Below are positions 36,463 through 48,100 of a stretch of 64,000 nt of DNA, in pieces. The notes below the pieces were generated by a model that searched no databases, had not been told where the DNA came from, and saw nothing but the letters and a program-made list of their open reading frames with translations. A program made the position numbers and the translations under genes. The stretch's first letter is position 1; every line of letters starts with the position of its first letter. This DNA is from Flabesymbios commensalis. Lineage: Eukaryota; Annelida; Polychaeta; Terebellida; Flabelligeridae. The stretch is taken from assembly GCA_964017125.1 (NCBI GenBank), contig OZ024908.1, forward strand, positions 64,731,173-64,795,172, read 5' to 3'.

Positions 36463-36826
36463 TACCTGGAACAAATTCGTAACAAGCTGAACATTTCGGG
36501 AAAGTTTGTAAAAAGTTACACTCCAAGCATGTTCTCAAGGAGCTGCCACTTGAGTGTAGTTAAAAGTATGACAAGCAGCATATCAAAAGTCCTAAGGTGT
36601 CCAGGGGGTGGAAGTGTCCTAAATTTAGGTCAAAAGGGCGCACAAAGGTCAAAATACTAAAAGTCATATATAATGGTATAGGTTTCAAAACCATGACTCC
36701 GTGATCAACCATTGGCAAGTGAGATATTTGTCAAAAAATAACCTTCTACGCAACCCAATAACGAGTATTTCGTCTACTAACAAAAGAGACTTAAAACCAC
36801 AATAGTCTTGATCGGCGCGATAAGGG
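36463..36826. other. No recognisable gene or element
   Basis: Nothing beyond GGTCAAAA phrases near 36635. Confidence 0.4.
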
Positions 36827-36830
36827 TTAA

Positions 36831-37067
36831 CCCTTTAACCGCTGAATTATTCAATTTGAATTTTCACCCACTTGAAGTTGTGTCTCGCTGACGCGATCCA
36901 CAACTTCAAGTGAGTGAAAATTATTCAGATTTGACAAAATGGGGGTCAACTCTTTTCAAATCTTGCTGGTTGATGTCACATTTTATTTTTAACAAATTTT
37001 AAATGTGGTACTTGATGTGCTAATAAAAATGAAAACTCGAATATATGCGGCACCGGTGGTTAAGGGG
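36831..37067 (-). mobile_element. TTAA MITE, family A
   Basis: TTAA-CCCTTTAACCGC ... ACCGGTGGTTAAGGGG-TTAA. The hairpin CACTTGAAGTTGTG / CACAACTTCAAGTG at 36870-36915 closes over TCGC-TGAC-GCGA. The tail GCGGCACCGG and AATATATGCGG matches the other copies. Confidence 0.85.
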
Positions 37068-37071
37068 TTAA

Positions 37072-37290
37072 CACTTAAAACGCTAATCGATCCATGGCCG
37101 TTTTAGCGTATATATTGTGTCCTTCATACAAGACAATTTGTAGCAGAAATCTTAATCAAACTTACCAGACCGGCATATGTTTGGATTCAAATTGCACAGA
37201 TGTACGTGCTTTTTACCCACGGTAGCGAGACACAACTTCAAGTGGGTAAAAAAATACATAATGTACCGCATGAAAGGTTGAAATGTAAAA
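37072..37290 (-). mobile_element. A-like MITE with one hairpin arm deleted
   Basis: ACCCACGGTAGCGAGACACA then ACTTCAAGTGGGTAAAA: one stem strand and the tip survive while the other strand is lost. It abuts the family A copy at its TTAA. Confidence 0.55.
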
Positions 37291-38199
37291 AGTGGTCAGA
37301 TTGTGTTTATTTATGACCTTGTCACACATTAACAATATCAATGGCACAGCGTAAATGTGGTAGGGGCCTAAACGTGGAACACCACTCTGACCTCAGAGAT
37401 TATATCTCTGATACCACACGCTCATTTCGCCGTATGCACGCATGGCGATTGACCAGATTTATCAGCCGTTAGTGAGCGTTACCACGTGATTTTATAACCA
37501 TTCCTATAATCACGGAACTATTTTGGTGTTCATTACTCATTACTTATCCTTTTTTAAATATTTAATTTGATCTTAGAGTTTGCTACAGGTAAGGGCTATT
37601 TATTCTGTTTAGTAGTGGATAAATTGAACCAGCACAATTCGCATGTCATTCAGTAATTTATATTTGCCAGTGTTTTGAAGCTGATTGTAAATTCTGTCAG
37701 AAAAACGTAAACATGTACCTTCTCACAGCAGCGCGTAGGCAGAAAAAGTAATCCATTGAATGTTTTCTATTTTTATGTGAATAGAAACTTATATGTGGCG
37801 GAGTAGTGGTGTTTTATATTTGCCATATATATTCAGGACACTCAAGCGTGTTTATAAGCCTACAGTTGTTATATCAACAAAACTGCTCAAAATGCGCAGT
37901 TTCTGTCCAAACATGGCGTGTAGTTACAGAGAGAGAGCAGACTTGACCTGAGCGACATCTATGTGTGGAGGATGGTGGAACACATGCCTCTTAAAAATCC
38001 ACCAGGTTCTCGTAACGGTTTTATTATATGTTTTAGGATATTTTTTAATAATGGTGATGCTTATTAATTTTATATCCGCCTACAATTTATACATTGAGTC
38101 ACTGGCTATCTGGTAGATAGATCGTGAAAATAAGAAATAAAACTGGCAGTTTATCTAGCTGACTATGTTTTACAGAAACCCTGAGCTATGTTGTGTAGT
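37291..38199. other. No recognisable gene or element
   Basis: No exon, promoter or repeat that I can support. Confidence 0.4.
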
Positions 38200-38203
38200 T
38201 TAA

Positions 38204-38405
38204 CCCTTTCAGCGTGGGGATCGACATCAGACGTCAAAATCTGACATCAGTAGACTGTAGACAGTAGTCAGATTCTGACGTCTAATGTCGATTCTCGCAC
38301 TGTAAGAAGTAAAATATTTATAATGGCCGTAGACCCATAACATAGGTATTCTAATGTAGCGGAAATAGCTATAACTAAGATTTATGATGATTACAAATTG
38401 AAAAA
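38204..38405 (-). mobile_element. TTAA MITE, family B (3' part replaced)
   Basis: TTAA-CCCTTTCAGCGTGGGGAT, palindromic AGACGTCAAAATCTGACATC / AGTCAGATTCTGACGTC, then ATGGCCGTAGACCCATAACA. It breaks off where repeat K begins. Confidence 0.75.
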
Positions 38406-39120
38406 TACCGTGCAAGCAATCAAAAACCCTTCGGCTGATGCAGTGACTCTATATATGCCAGGTTTCAAGGCAAATAATTGAAAAGAAGAACGATTTATTA
38501 AAATTGATAAAACCAAAATGGCCGCCGCAGCCTCGTTTTATGTCACACATGAAAACGGACAATACTACTAGAGTTGCAGACCCCGAAAACCTATCTATAT
38601 ATACCAGGTTTCGAAAGAATTCTGAACAAAAAATTTGAAAATTAGTCGCCAGGTGGCGGCCATTTTGATTATCGGTCGAAAGCTGAAATTGTAATCAGGT
38701 CATCTCCATACTCATGGGTAACTTCACATAAAACATTGGAGAGATCCAATAATTATTTTTCAAGTTATCGCGTTAACAAGGAATTATTAAATTAAAATAG
38801 CCTCATTTTCAGTCGCACACGAAAACGAACAATGCCAATAGACTCGCAGACCCCGAAAACCTATATATACCAGGTTTCAAGGGAATTATGAAAAAATAAT
38901 GAAGTCGGAAAAAAACCATTTAGTCGCCAGGTGACGGCCATTTTGATTATCGGTGGAAAGCTGACAATCTAATCAGGTGATCTTCATACTCATGGGTAAC
39001 TCCATGTAAAAAATTGGAGAGATCCAATAATTATTTTTCAAGTTATCGCGTTAACAAAATTGTTTTTAAATCTTTGACCTTGACCTTTAACTTTTGACCT
39101 ATGACCTTGACCTTCGGAAA
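38405..39120 (+). repeat. Dispersed repeat K with internal tandem of about 275 bp
   Basis: Two units (from about 38515 and 38790) share GCAGACCCCGAAAACCTAT, TATACCAGGTTTC, GGCGGCCATTTTGATTATCG and ATTGGAGAGATCCAATAATT. It ends in a TTGACCTTGACC cluster. A direct copy lies at 56845-57490. Confidence 0.75.
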
Positions 39121-39159
39121 AAAAAGTGCTGGGAGGGGTTGAATGTTTGTATGAATTAT

Positions 39160-39300
39160 GAATTCAATCTGGTGCACCATGTTGGTGTAGTAGCCAAAAG
39201 AGTGCGTGCGGCGGTGGATGCGGCGGAGACGGCGGCGGAGACGGCCGCAGCGGCGCACGAAGGGGACGACAATACCCCTTCGGGCCCAACGGGCCGAGGG
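39160..39300 (+). repeat. GC-rich GCN repeat next to TGACCTTGACC cluster
   Basis: GTGCGGCGGTGGATGCGGCG, GAGACGGCGGCGGAGACGG and CCTTCGGGCCCAACGGGCC stand out in AT-rich surroundings. The open frames it creates are poly-Ala or Arg-rich and not supported as genes. Confidence 0.5.
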
Positions 39301-39353
39301 GTAAAAACCATTTGGTCTCCATGATTTATATAAAAACATTTCAGCGCTTTAAG
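39300..39353 (-). repeat. Family B MITE end fragment
   Basis: AACCATTTGGTCTCCATGAT ... TTTCAGCGCTTTAAGGGTC. Confidence 0.55.
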
Positions 39354-39430
39354 GGTCAAAATAATATTAGTACTGAAATGTGATAAAAACAGCAACTACA
39401 GCCAAGAGCATCAATTAATAATACTAGTTA

Positions 39431-39500
39431 TAACCCTTGAAGCGCTGAAATATTTTTGTAGAAACCATGGAGACCAACGTTTTTGCTTCTATTTGAAAAT
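39431..39500 (+). repeat. Family B MITE start fragment
   Basis: AACCCTTGAAGCGCTGAAAT then AACCATGGAGACCAACG; the rest is absent. 39501-39779 shows nothing else. Confidence 0.55.
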
Positions 39501-39779
39501 TGACTCTAATAGGTTATTACGGTGAAATGCTATAATAATGTACGGTGATATGTGTATACAGATTGATACGGATAAAAACATAACTAAAATTGCATAAGGT
39601 TCTAAAGCAGGGAATGTGAGCTTCAGTCGGCAGTGCACACTCTGATTTTAATTTGCAAAAGAAAAAGTTAACTTATAGTTTTTCACGCACCATAATGTTG
39701 CTATTGCTTGACTTCTTGAAAGAGAAATATCGGAAAGGGTTTGGTTTTTTCTGCCCTACTCTTATCGAATGACTTCAAG

Positions 39780-39962
39780 GATTCTCCGCAGTGCGCAGTA
39801 CCATTGACAACATTGCACACTCCAGACCTTTGAACAGTTTGTAACACTGTATATATATGTACAACCTTGATGACAAATATCTGACCCGGCAGTGATTCGA
39901 ACCCAGTATCTCTGAGTTTCGAGCCACAGTTGGATCGAATGAGCCATCGGGGCCGGCCTTAC
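39780..39962 (-). mobile_element. tRNA-derived SINE, single head
   Basis: On the minus strand GGCCCCGATGGCTCATTCGA supplies box A and ACTGGGTTCGAATCACTGCC an exact box B (GGTTCGAATC). A non-tRNA body of about 110 bases follows. It has no acceptor stem pairing with the start, so it is not a tRNA gene. Confidence 0.6.
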
Positions 39963-39978
39963 GCATGGTCCAGGAAGG

Positions 39979-40102
39979 TCAGCTGGGCCCGTGTTCTCGT
40001 ACACGTTACGATATATCGTAGAGTTTTGCTTGGTTGGGATGGTTATCTCGACCAACCAGAAACCTACGATATATCGTATCATGTACGGGAATACGGGCCC
40101 AG
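39979..40102. mobile_element. 124-bp hairpin MITE, family M
   Basis: GCTGGGCCCGTGTTCTCGTA and TACGGGAATACGGGCCCAGC are near-perfect inverted ends. Inside them TACGATATATCGTA occurs in both arms around GGTTGG/CCAACC. A degraded half-copy lies near 47755-47935. Confidence 0.75.
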
Positions 40103-40516
40103 CGCCCCAAATTTGTTGAACTAGTTAGGCCTATAGGCCTATTTATGGAAATTGGCATGGTGGTTGCTTTACTCCGTCAAGGTGAACAAAATTAAAACCA
40201 AATAACCATTTTATCGAGACTATGAAATATTAACACCGAAATACACATAAAAACGAAATTCTGTATTCTTCGGATAAGACGGTCTGAATACGCCTGTCTA
40301 AATAACAACATGTCAGTTATACATTTAGCTCAAGGTATACGTCCATTTACATCGAGCAGGGCCGCAGCTTACAGCAAAACATAGGGGGATGTTAGAGTTT
40401 TGGTCGGTTGAGACTGAAAATGGTAGCCCTGACGAGGCTAACTTTCGGGCAACATTAAAACAACTAAAAGCAATATAAGAAGACCTTATTGCTGGGTGCA
40501 TTTTATTTCATATCAC
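40103..40516. other. No recognisable gene or element
   Basis: Nothing I can support. Confidence 0.4.
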
Positions 40517-40520
40517 TTAA

Positions 40521-40714
40521 AGGTGATCTATAACCTTATATAGTATGAATAAATTTGTGTCAAATAAAGCAATGTTGCCACAAGATGGGGCACACGTGTT
40601 TCCTTATATGGGGTGATTGGCTATCATGTGACCCTCTGAGAGGGTCTCATGATAGCCAATCACCCCATATAAGGACATAATTATTTATACCATATAAGGG
40701 GTGATAGATCACCT
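40521..40714. mobile_element. 194-bp TTAA-flanked palindromic MITE
   Basis: TTAA-AGGTGATCTAT and ATAGATCACCT-TTAA form the ends. A second, inner palindrome TATGGGGTGATTGGCTATCA / TGATAGCCAATCACCCCATA surrounds a GACCCTCTGAGAGGGTC tip. Most of the element can fold as one stem. Confidence 0.8.
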
Positions 40715-40718
40715 TTAA

Positions 40719-41449
40719 ACTTAAACAAGCATGGCATGTACACAAAAACATGTTTTAAGAATTATTGTTAATCCATCGTATCGTCCCCAAAATCATATCA
40801 TTTTATATTAAACATCGATAGCAAAATGATACTAAAAAGTAGGGTATGCAAGCCAGGAACAATAAATAATATAGTTTTGTTACACAAAAATCCAAGATGG
40901 CCGCTATAGGCTCGGATGTAAAGTTTCAAAGTATTTGTGTAACGTTTAAAAGTCCTTGACAATTAAGTAATATTGTTAAGTCATACAAGTTTGTTCCAGT
41001 AATTTCTTATGTTTTTTTAATATATAGAGCTCATCAATTTAAAACAATCACAGTCTCCTTATTTTTTTAATGGTAAAATACTGCAGTAATTACTATCCTG
41101 GTTTGTCACTCAATGTCAACATACAATTTAATCAACAGATAGGATCTAGCACGTTAAGCATGTATAAGCTCCAATTTATGATCAGTAAATATTTGTTATA
41201 AAATAAATGTTTTATTGTTCAATTAAATGTTTTAATAAATCAATTAATATTTTAAATGTATCAGTACTAGTACAACTTATATGATAAATATGATATTCGG
41301 CTGCAGACAATGACAATGTCAAGTTTTATCATGTCCTTGATATGTGTAGAAATATGATTTTTTTCAAGTAAATATTTCCATAAGGGCTGCATCTCGAGAT
41401 GTCATCTTGGTGGTGTTATTGAGATGAATATGCGGCTAAGTATGGAATG
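40719..41449. other. No recognisable gene
   Basis: AT-rich; contains AAGATGGCCGCTATAGG at about 40888 but no clear repeat unit. Confidence 0.4.
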
Positions 41450-41920
41450 CAAATTTTCTAATATTAAGAATTGAATTTCTAATAATAATTAAATCATTTC
41501 CTAATTGTTAAAAAATGACCCATTTTCTGATAATTAGAAAAAAGTAATGATTTCTTAATATTAGAAAATGAATAATTAATGATATTATTAAACTATAATC
41601 GAATTGTTGATATTAAAACAATTCTTAATAATTTATTTATAATTGATTTTCTAATAAATAAATTTTAGATATTATTAAATCTATTTTTATTATTAGAAAA
41701 TGATTTTCTGATATCAAAAAATGATTTTTTAATCTTATGAATTGATTTTCTAATATTAAAAATTGCTAATAATAATCAAAAATAATATGCTTGCCGGATT
41801 TCCTAATATAAATAAATGATTTCGTAAAATATCGTTAATAAATGATTCCTTAATGTTAATAAATGATATCTTAGAATAATGATTTTAATATTTATAAATC
41901 ATTTTCAATATTAAGGAAAT
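41450..41920. repeat. Degenerate AT-only repeat, TTTTCTAATATTAAAAA
   Basis: About 470 bp built of variants of TTTTCTAATATTAAAAA and AATGATTTCTTAATATTAG on both strands, almost free of G and C. It starts just beyond the 3' end of the predicted peptide gene. Confidence 0.65.
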
Positions 41921-42138
41921 ATTGGATTTATATATGTATGAATTGTATTTTGTGTGAATCATAATTATAGGGAGTACAGTCCACTTTGGCGGTGATTTCT
42001 CCAGTGCGTGATAGAGCGTAGCGCTTAGAAGCTTTTTTGCATTCAACGACGTTGGGGGCTGAGAGAGGGAGAACTGTCAGTGCTTGATGTAAAGTATTCA
42101 AAAGGTGACTGCCATGTCCACCTGTGCCGGCGGCATGT

Positions 42139-45100
42139 TCACCCTCCACGAACGTCCTGTTCTCTGACTGCTTCCCTCCTACTGCTCTTATCACCTTCCA
42201 ACTGTAACAATACAAACACGCACACATTCTACAAATTCATAGAAAATATATTCCTGATAAGTAGGGGCCTACTGCTAATTTGGTAGCTCGACACCAGCTG
42301 TTTCGATCATATCACGGCTTTTATCATGTGTCATGGGTTTCACAGCGTATTGTTGTTTGATGGGGGTGTATCATCAACGACCGTGTGTACAGTCATGAGA
42401 TGGCCGACTTTTTGCCAACTTAGGGTACATCATATAAAACAGAATGATTTTTTTACTCTTTTGATCACCAAATAAAGAATGACCAAGTCTACCCCCGACC
42501 ACTCAAATAGTGCTTCAGCCTGTCACATGACAAGATTGGTAAATCACTGACGTTACTCAATTATTACTCAAATTAGGGGGTTGAATACTAGACTAGGTCG
42601 GACAGTTATGTCTATATCTCTGCTATATGGCAAGACCTTTGTTAGTACCTTGCTGCATTTGCTCACTTACCTTAGCAGTCACATTATCTGTACCCACGAC
42701 TGTTCCAACATTTTTCTGTCCTTTCTTGCCCAGAAGAATTGCCTTTCCTATACTTATTACTGTCCACCCTTCGTAAACAAACACATTAATTGCAAATTAT
42801 CTACCAAGAAATCTTATTATAAAAGTGTATTGCATTGCACCGCATTGCATTGCATTGCATTGCATTGCAATGTATTGCAATGCATTGCATTGCATTGTAT
42901 TGTATTGTATCGTATTGTATTGTATTGTATTGTATTGCATTGCATTGTATTGCATTACATTTCACTGCACTGCACTGCATCGCACTGCACTGCACTGCAC
43001 TGCACTGCACTGCACTGCACTGCACTGCACTGCACTGCACTGCAGTACACTGCACTGCACTGCACTGCACTACATTGCACTACACTACATTGCACTGCAC
43101 TATATTGTACTGCACTATATTGTACTGTACTGTACTGTACTGTACTGTACTGTACTGTACTGCACTGCACTGCACTGCACTGCACTGCACTGCACTGCAC
43201 TGCACTGCACTGCACTGCACTGCACTGCACTGCTCTGCTCTGCTCTGCACTGCACTGCACTGCACTGCACCGTACGGAAATATGCTGGCACACACTGAAA
43301 AGAACTATACCAAGAAGATAACCCTCTTTTTAAGGACACCGACATCCTCCACACAGGGTCCGAAAATAAACATGATATTATATGCATGTCTTACCCATAT
43401 CGCACAAAGCAACAAATCATAGATATGCCTAAACGACATGACAAAATAAACTGTACTGTGAAATGTACCAATCATTACTTCCAAAATAAGAATACGCTTG
43501 AACGTGCTCCATTCTTTTTCAATGATGCCCGTTATCTGACACTTGGTACTTTTAATGTCCTGATTATACAGACAGTATGTCTTACTCAGCTGTGAACAGG
43601 TTTGTTTTGGTGGGGCAGCATTGTTGACAAATTGTCAAACTTAAAAGCTTAATAACTCAGTAACCAGAAGATTAAAATAAAAAAATAAAACACCATCTTT
43701 TAGGATTTGATCTCTAGAATATGTTATGCAGCTATGCAGTTATGCAGCTTTAAGGCACCAAGCTATCCTTAACCAGCCAATGAAATATTTCCGTCCTTTT
43801 TAGATTTAGACTTTCCCACCAAATTGACCGACAGTGAATACATACAAGCCAATAAAAGGCAAAGGTACAAGTTTATAGCGTGATATCAAATCTGAGAACT
43901 TACCACCCGACTTTACAGTATAAATGTGTAGTTTAGTTCTTGTAGTTTAATATAATACATATGTGGCCATACACTTAGATATGTGTTTGAAAAATGAAAT
44001 GAAATGATTCGGGCTTTAGGCCACCTTTGTGCACATATAGGCTAAACTGGGCCAGGAGAACCTCCTGAGGATGGTGAGATGATTGAGATGACACTGTCCT
44101 CCAGACACAGGATTCGAAATTCGAGCCCTGGCGGTCTGAGGCCGAGCACGCTACCTCTCGGTCACGGAGGCTCCCCACAATACTGACTTTCACACATGGA
44201 TGGGGAAGAAACACTTTTGTTTCTTTGAAACCGCCGAGACCGGGAACCGAACACCGAACTCTGGCGTGAAAGGCAGCGGTGCTAACCACTACCCTAGGGC
44301 CCCCGCCCGATATGTGTTTGAACCAATAAACATATAAACATACCCGTATTTGATTTGATTTTGATATGATCACTGGACCTCCACTGAGAGCATCTAGTCC
44401 TGTAGTCATGTCGGCGCATTCAGCTTATCGTACACATTGACATCTCTTCCCTACCAGGTACTAATTTACACCTCAGTCAAGTAAAGCATGTAAGAGTAAA
44501 GGGGTTTGCCACATAGACACAAACATTGAAACGATGTCTTAAAGTTGAGAGGGGATTTTAAGAAACATTACATTTCACCTCAAATCTGTCTCAAGTGGGC
44601 ATAGAGCCTGCATAATAGGCAGTGAAAAGCGCCACGCTCAAACCGTTGCGCCACGTCCCTCTCTAAGTGAATCTACAGTAAGCATCACCGAAGTTGGTGC
44701 TACCTTACAGTATTCAAAAAGCAATTCGAATAATAACAAATAGCCCATATTTTGTATATACTGACATACTCCCAAATTTGCATATTTAAAAATAAAGGAC
44801 TTTTTGGGAGTAAAAAACGTATATTTTATTACAAATTAGAACATCATAAACTGTCAGAATACTTTTCTAATTTCGAATACACCACAAGTGCACAACTTCA
44901 TACTTATTACACCATGACACGTCATCATCTTCATCCTGTACAAAATGTATAAGGTACGAAGTTGTCAATTTAGAAAATAAAACCCCACCAAAAATAATAA
45001 ATAAAGTAAATACTCATAGTTTGAAAGGTTTTATTGACTAATATTTAAATATGAGTGTTTAATCACCAATAATTTATTTGTTTTTCTATAATTAATTACA

Positions 45101-48100
45101 CTTTATTTTTCATCGTCATCTTGGATATAGAAGGGTATTTTGGCCAATTTACATACTTGCCTATGTATCCTTTCACATCCAAATGAGAGTCTATGTACAA
45201 CACCCATCTGTCACAAAATATTACTGTTGGGGAAAACACTCCTATTTTCATACCCTTCTGGAGCAATTTATCTTTGAGTTGAAGTTTTGTCAAGAGTTTT
45301 CTATAAAAATATATTTTTTTGAACTATTGTGTTGTTTTTCCAGGTGGTTTTCACGCCTAGCGATCAAATGGTCTTAGTGTCAGTCTCCTGGCAAATAATT
45401 TTTTCAAACCTATAATTATTTTGTACATCCGTTATTGTCTGTCTGTCTGTTTGTCTGCCAATATATTTCGTGTGAGGTTATGTACTTACATCTGCTTTCG
45501 ATACGAGCAACAAAATGCGTATATTGCCGTTCTCACTTGTTGAATTGAGCAAGCTAAATTCCTTTAAAGAAATGATCCTCAGAGGCTGTGTGCAATTTTG
45601 TATTTTTTTGGTGGTGAAAATATTGTTGCACCCTCTGCAGCATTAACCATATTCAACCCATAGCCCTGACATCCAGAAAACGCTTTCTGGTAGCAATGTG
45701 TAGCTATGTAGAGAAAGTTTATCATACTATGATAATCATCAACCATCCTCATTCAGGGTGTCTCCATGCCATTTTTGTTGTATTTACATGAAGGGTTCGG
45801 ACAAAAACACAAACAAAATGCTAGAAAGTTGCAGTGACCCGATGTGAACGACACTGCACCTCAACTGCTGTGTATAATTCAGTAGCAAGTCGATTAGGAG
45901 GTTCATTGACGGTAAGTATGTAGCTGATGCTGTCAATACGGGTGGATATGCTTGTCTAGAGTACAATATTAAACCCAGTGCATCTCTCAATAGTATTTTG
46001 ATTCTTAACCATGGATTTTTCTTTTCCGGGTGACTTTTCTATTTCCTTTAACAGTGCTCCTATCGGTGGAGCCCGCACACTTCCATCAACATTAAAGACT
46101 TGTATAGTGGTAACTCGTCATTATTAATAGATCTCTTGTTCTCCTGGCCCAGTTTAGCCTATATGTGCACAAAGGTGGCCTAAAGCCCGATTCATTTCAT
46201 TTTGTTCTTCACAACGTTGGGTTTTGACATGTCTGGTAGTATTGATATGTAGTTTACTCCATGTGGTGTACCAGTTTGTATACTGTACTCCTGTCTATGT
46301 TATCCATGAAAAGGGTAGTGGGCATGAAAGTTTAATATATATAATTGACGAGATAATCATTCCCTTTCATATTACATGTATAATAGTTTTATAATCATTT
46401 AAATGCAAACCGCTATTTCATTGGGATAATATATGCTTATCTGAATGGATGCCGCCGTCCAAATAGAACGTCATAGACTATGAATAAATGAATAAATGAA
46501 TGAATGAATGAATGAATGAATGAATGAATGAATAAATGAATGAATGAATGAATGAATGAATGAATGAATGAATGAATGAATGAATGAATAATTGATTGAT
46601 TGAATGAATAAATGAATGAATGAATGAATGAATGAATGAATGAATGAATGAATGAATGAATGAATGAATGAATGAATGAATGAATGAGCATTTGTAGACA
46701 TACATGCTAAAATGTGGCATAATAACGTGCGAGGATGACGCTGTCCAGCCCTGTAGACATGCAAGATTTGAAAAGTGAGCCCTATTTGTCACGGATACCG
46801 AATCGTTACGATTGCAGAACAGGGTAGAAACATATGTTTCTTTGAAACTGGAAAGGAGGATGGACCACAAACACTGACGTGATAGGAATAACCAGTAGAA
46901 CAACGTCCACGCCTCATCGGCTATGTCCTGACCAACAGATTAAAAATTGTGTCTCTAGATGGACACATTTGATTGATATCATATCTATGAAATAGATCTG
47001 TGCTCACGAAATATCGGCATGAAAATGGACATTTTTGGTGATTTTATTTCAACATGAATAAACTACAGTTAATAACACACCAGCGCGAACGGGAGTGCGA
47101 TTAGGCACGCGACGCGAAAATCGCGTGACTGTCCAGACACCAACGCGACGACCAACGCGACATGTGAGGCGCGAAAACCGACGCAAGTTTTGAAAATGAT
47201 CGCGCTGCCTAACACGCCTGCATACGTCCTCGCGCTGGTACCGAGGATGCACCGAGGATGTGTGGAAATCCCAAACACCAAATACCATGTACGCTTGAAA
47301 ATCCCCTATCTCATGGAACACCGATATCGACTGCAGTAGACATTCTGTGATTTTATCAGCACTCGTATAACACCTGATAACCAGTTGTTAAAAGTAAAAT
47401 ATGCCTTCAATCTTGAAACACTGATATATATTGGGACTTAAATTTCGCAGATAACATAAATTTTCAGTAACTTGAAGTTGTGTATCGCGGTAGCGAGACA
47501 CAACTTCAAGTTACTGAAAATTTAAATTGAATAGCTCAGTGGTCTAGGGGTTATGGTAATCCTGTCTTAAATATGTCAGCATTAACAATCACATTGATAT
47601 CTATCTAGCCGTATATATAAAAACAGTTTCCTTTCCGTTCAATTGTCTGCGAATATGTTATTTCAAGCCACGTTTAAATGATGATCCATTAGGCGCTGAT
47701 TTAAGGTGGATTGGACGAACATTCCACATTTTTCTGGCTGAAAAGATAAATGTCTTGGGCCCAGCTGATTTCACACGTTGCATCTAGACCAATCAGGAAG
47801 CCTACGATATATCTAAATTTTACACACTTCCCTTCGCTAGTGAAGGGCCGGATGTGTCCTCTATTTCGCTTTGGGTATTGTCCACCTCGTTCTTGTACGA
47901 AAATACATGCCCATGGTTTAAACACCATATCTGGTAGGGTGGGGGCCCTAGGGTAGTGGTTAGCACCGCTGCCTTCCACGCCAGAGTTCGGGGCTCTGTT
48001 CCCGGTCCCGGCGGTTTGAAAGAAACAAAAATGTTTCTTCCCCATCCACGTGTGAAAGTCAGTATTGTGGGGAGCCTCCGTGACCGAGAGGTAGCGTGCT

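Noticed and set aside
39043-39395. Arg-rich and Ala-rich frames over the GC-rich segment
   Set aside because: Produced by the GCN repeat; the flanking sequence is repeat K and family B MITE.
41928-42227. A 90-residue frame (WKVIRAVGGKQSENRTF...) entering at the exon 3 acceptor
   Set aside because: It needs a preceding exon ending in phase 2, but exon 2 is open only in a frame that ends in phase 0. Kept as an alternative if a different exon 2 exists.
42581-43422. Long open frames of 90-246 residues on both strands over 42800-43300
   Set aside because: They come from the pentanucleotide microsatellite, which cannot produce stops in any frame. The peptides are low-complexity Cys/Leu/His or Val/Gln/Ser repeats.
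43975-44409. Frames of 124-144 residues at 43975, 47956 and 56394 that look alike
   Set aside because: They are three copies of the double-headed SINE, so similarity reflects the repeat and not a protein family.
45784-45990. Donor-like GACGGTAAGTATG and a 51-residue frame on plus
   Set aside because: No acceptor or conserved domain and the frame crosses the donor.
46437-46903. Three frames of repeated HSFI
   Set aside because: Translation of the (AATG)n tract, with SINE remains at one end.
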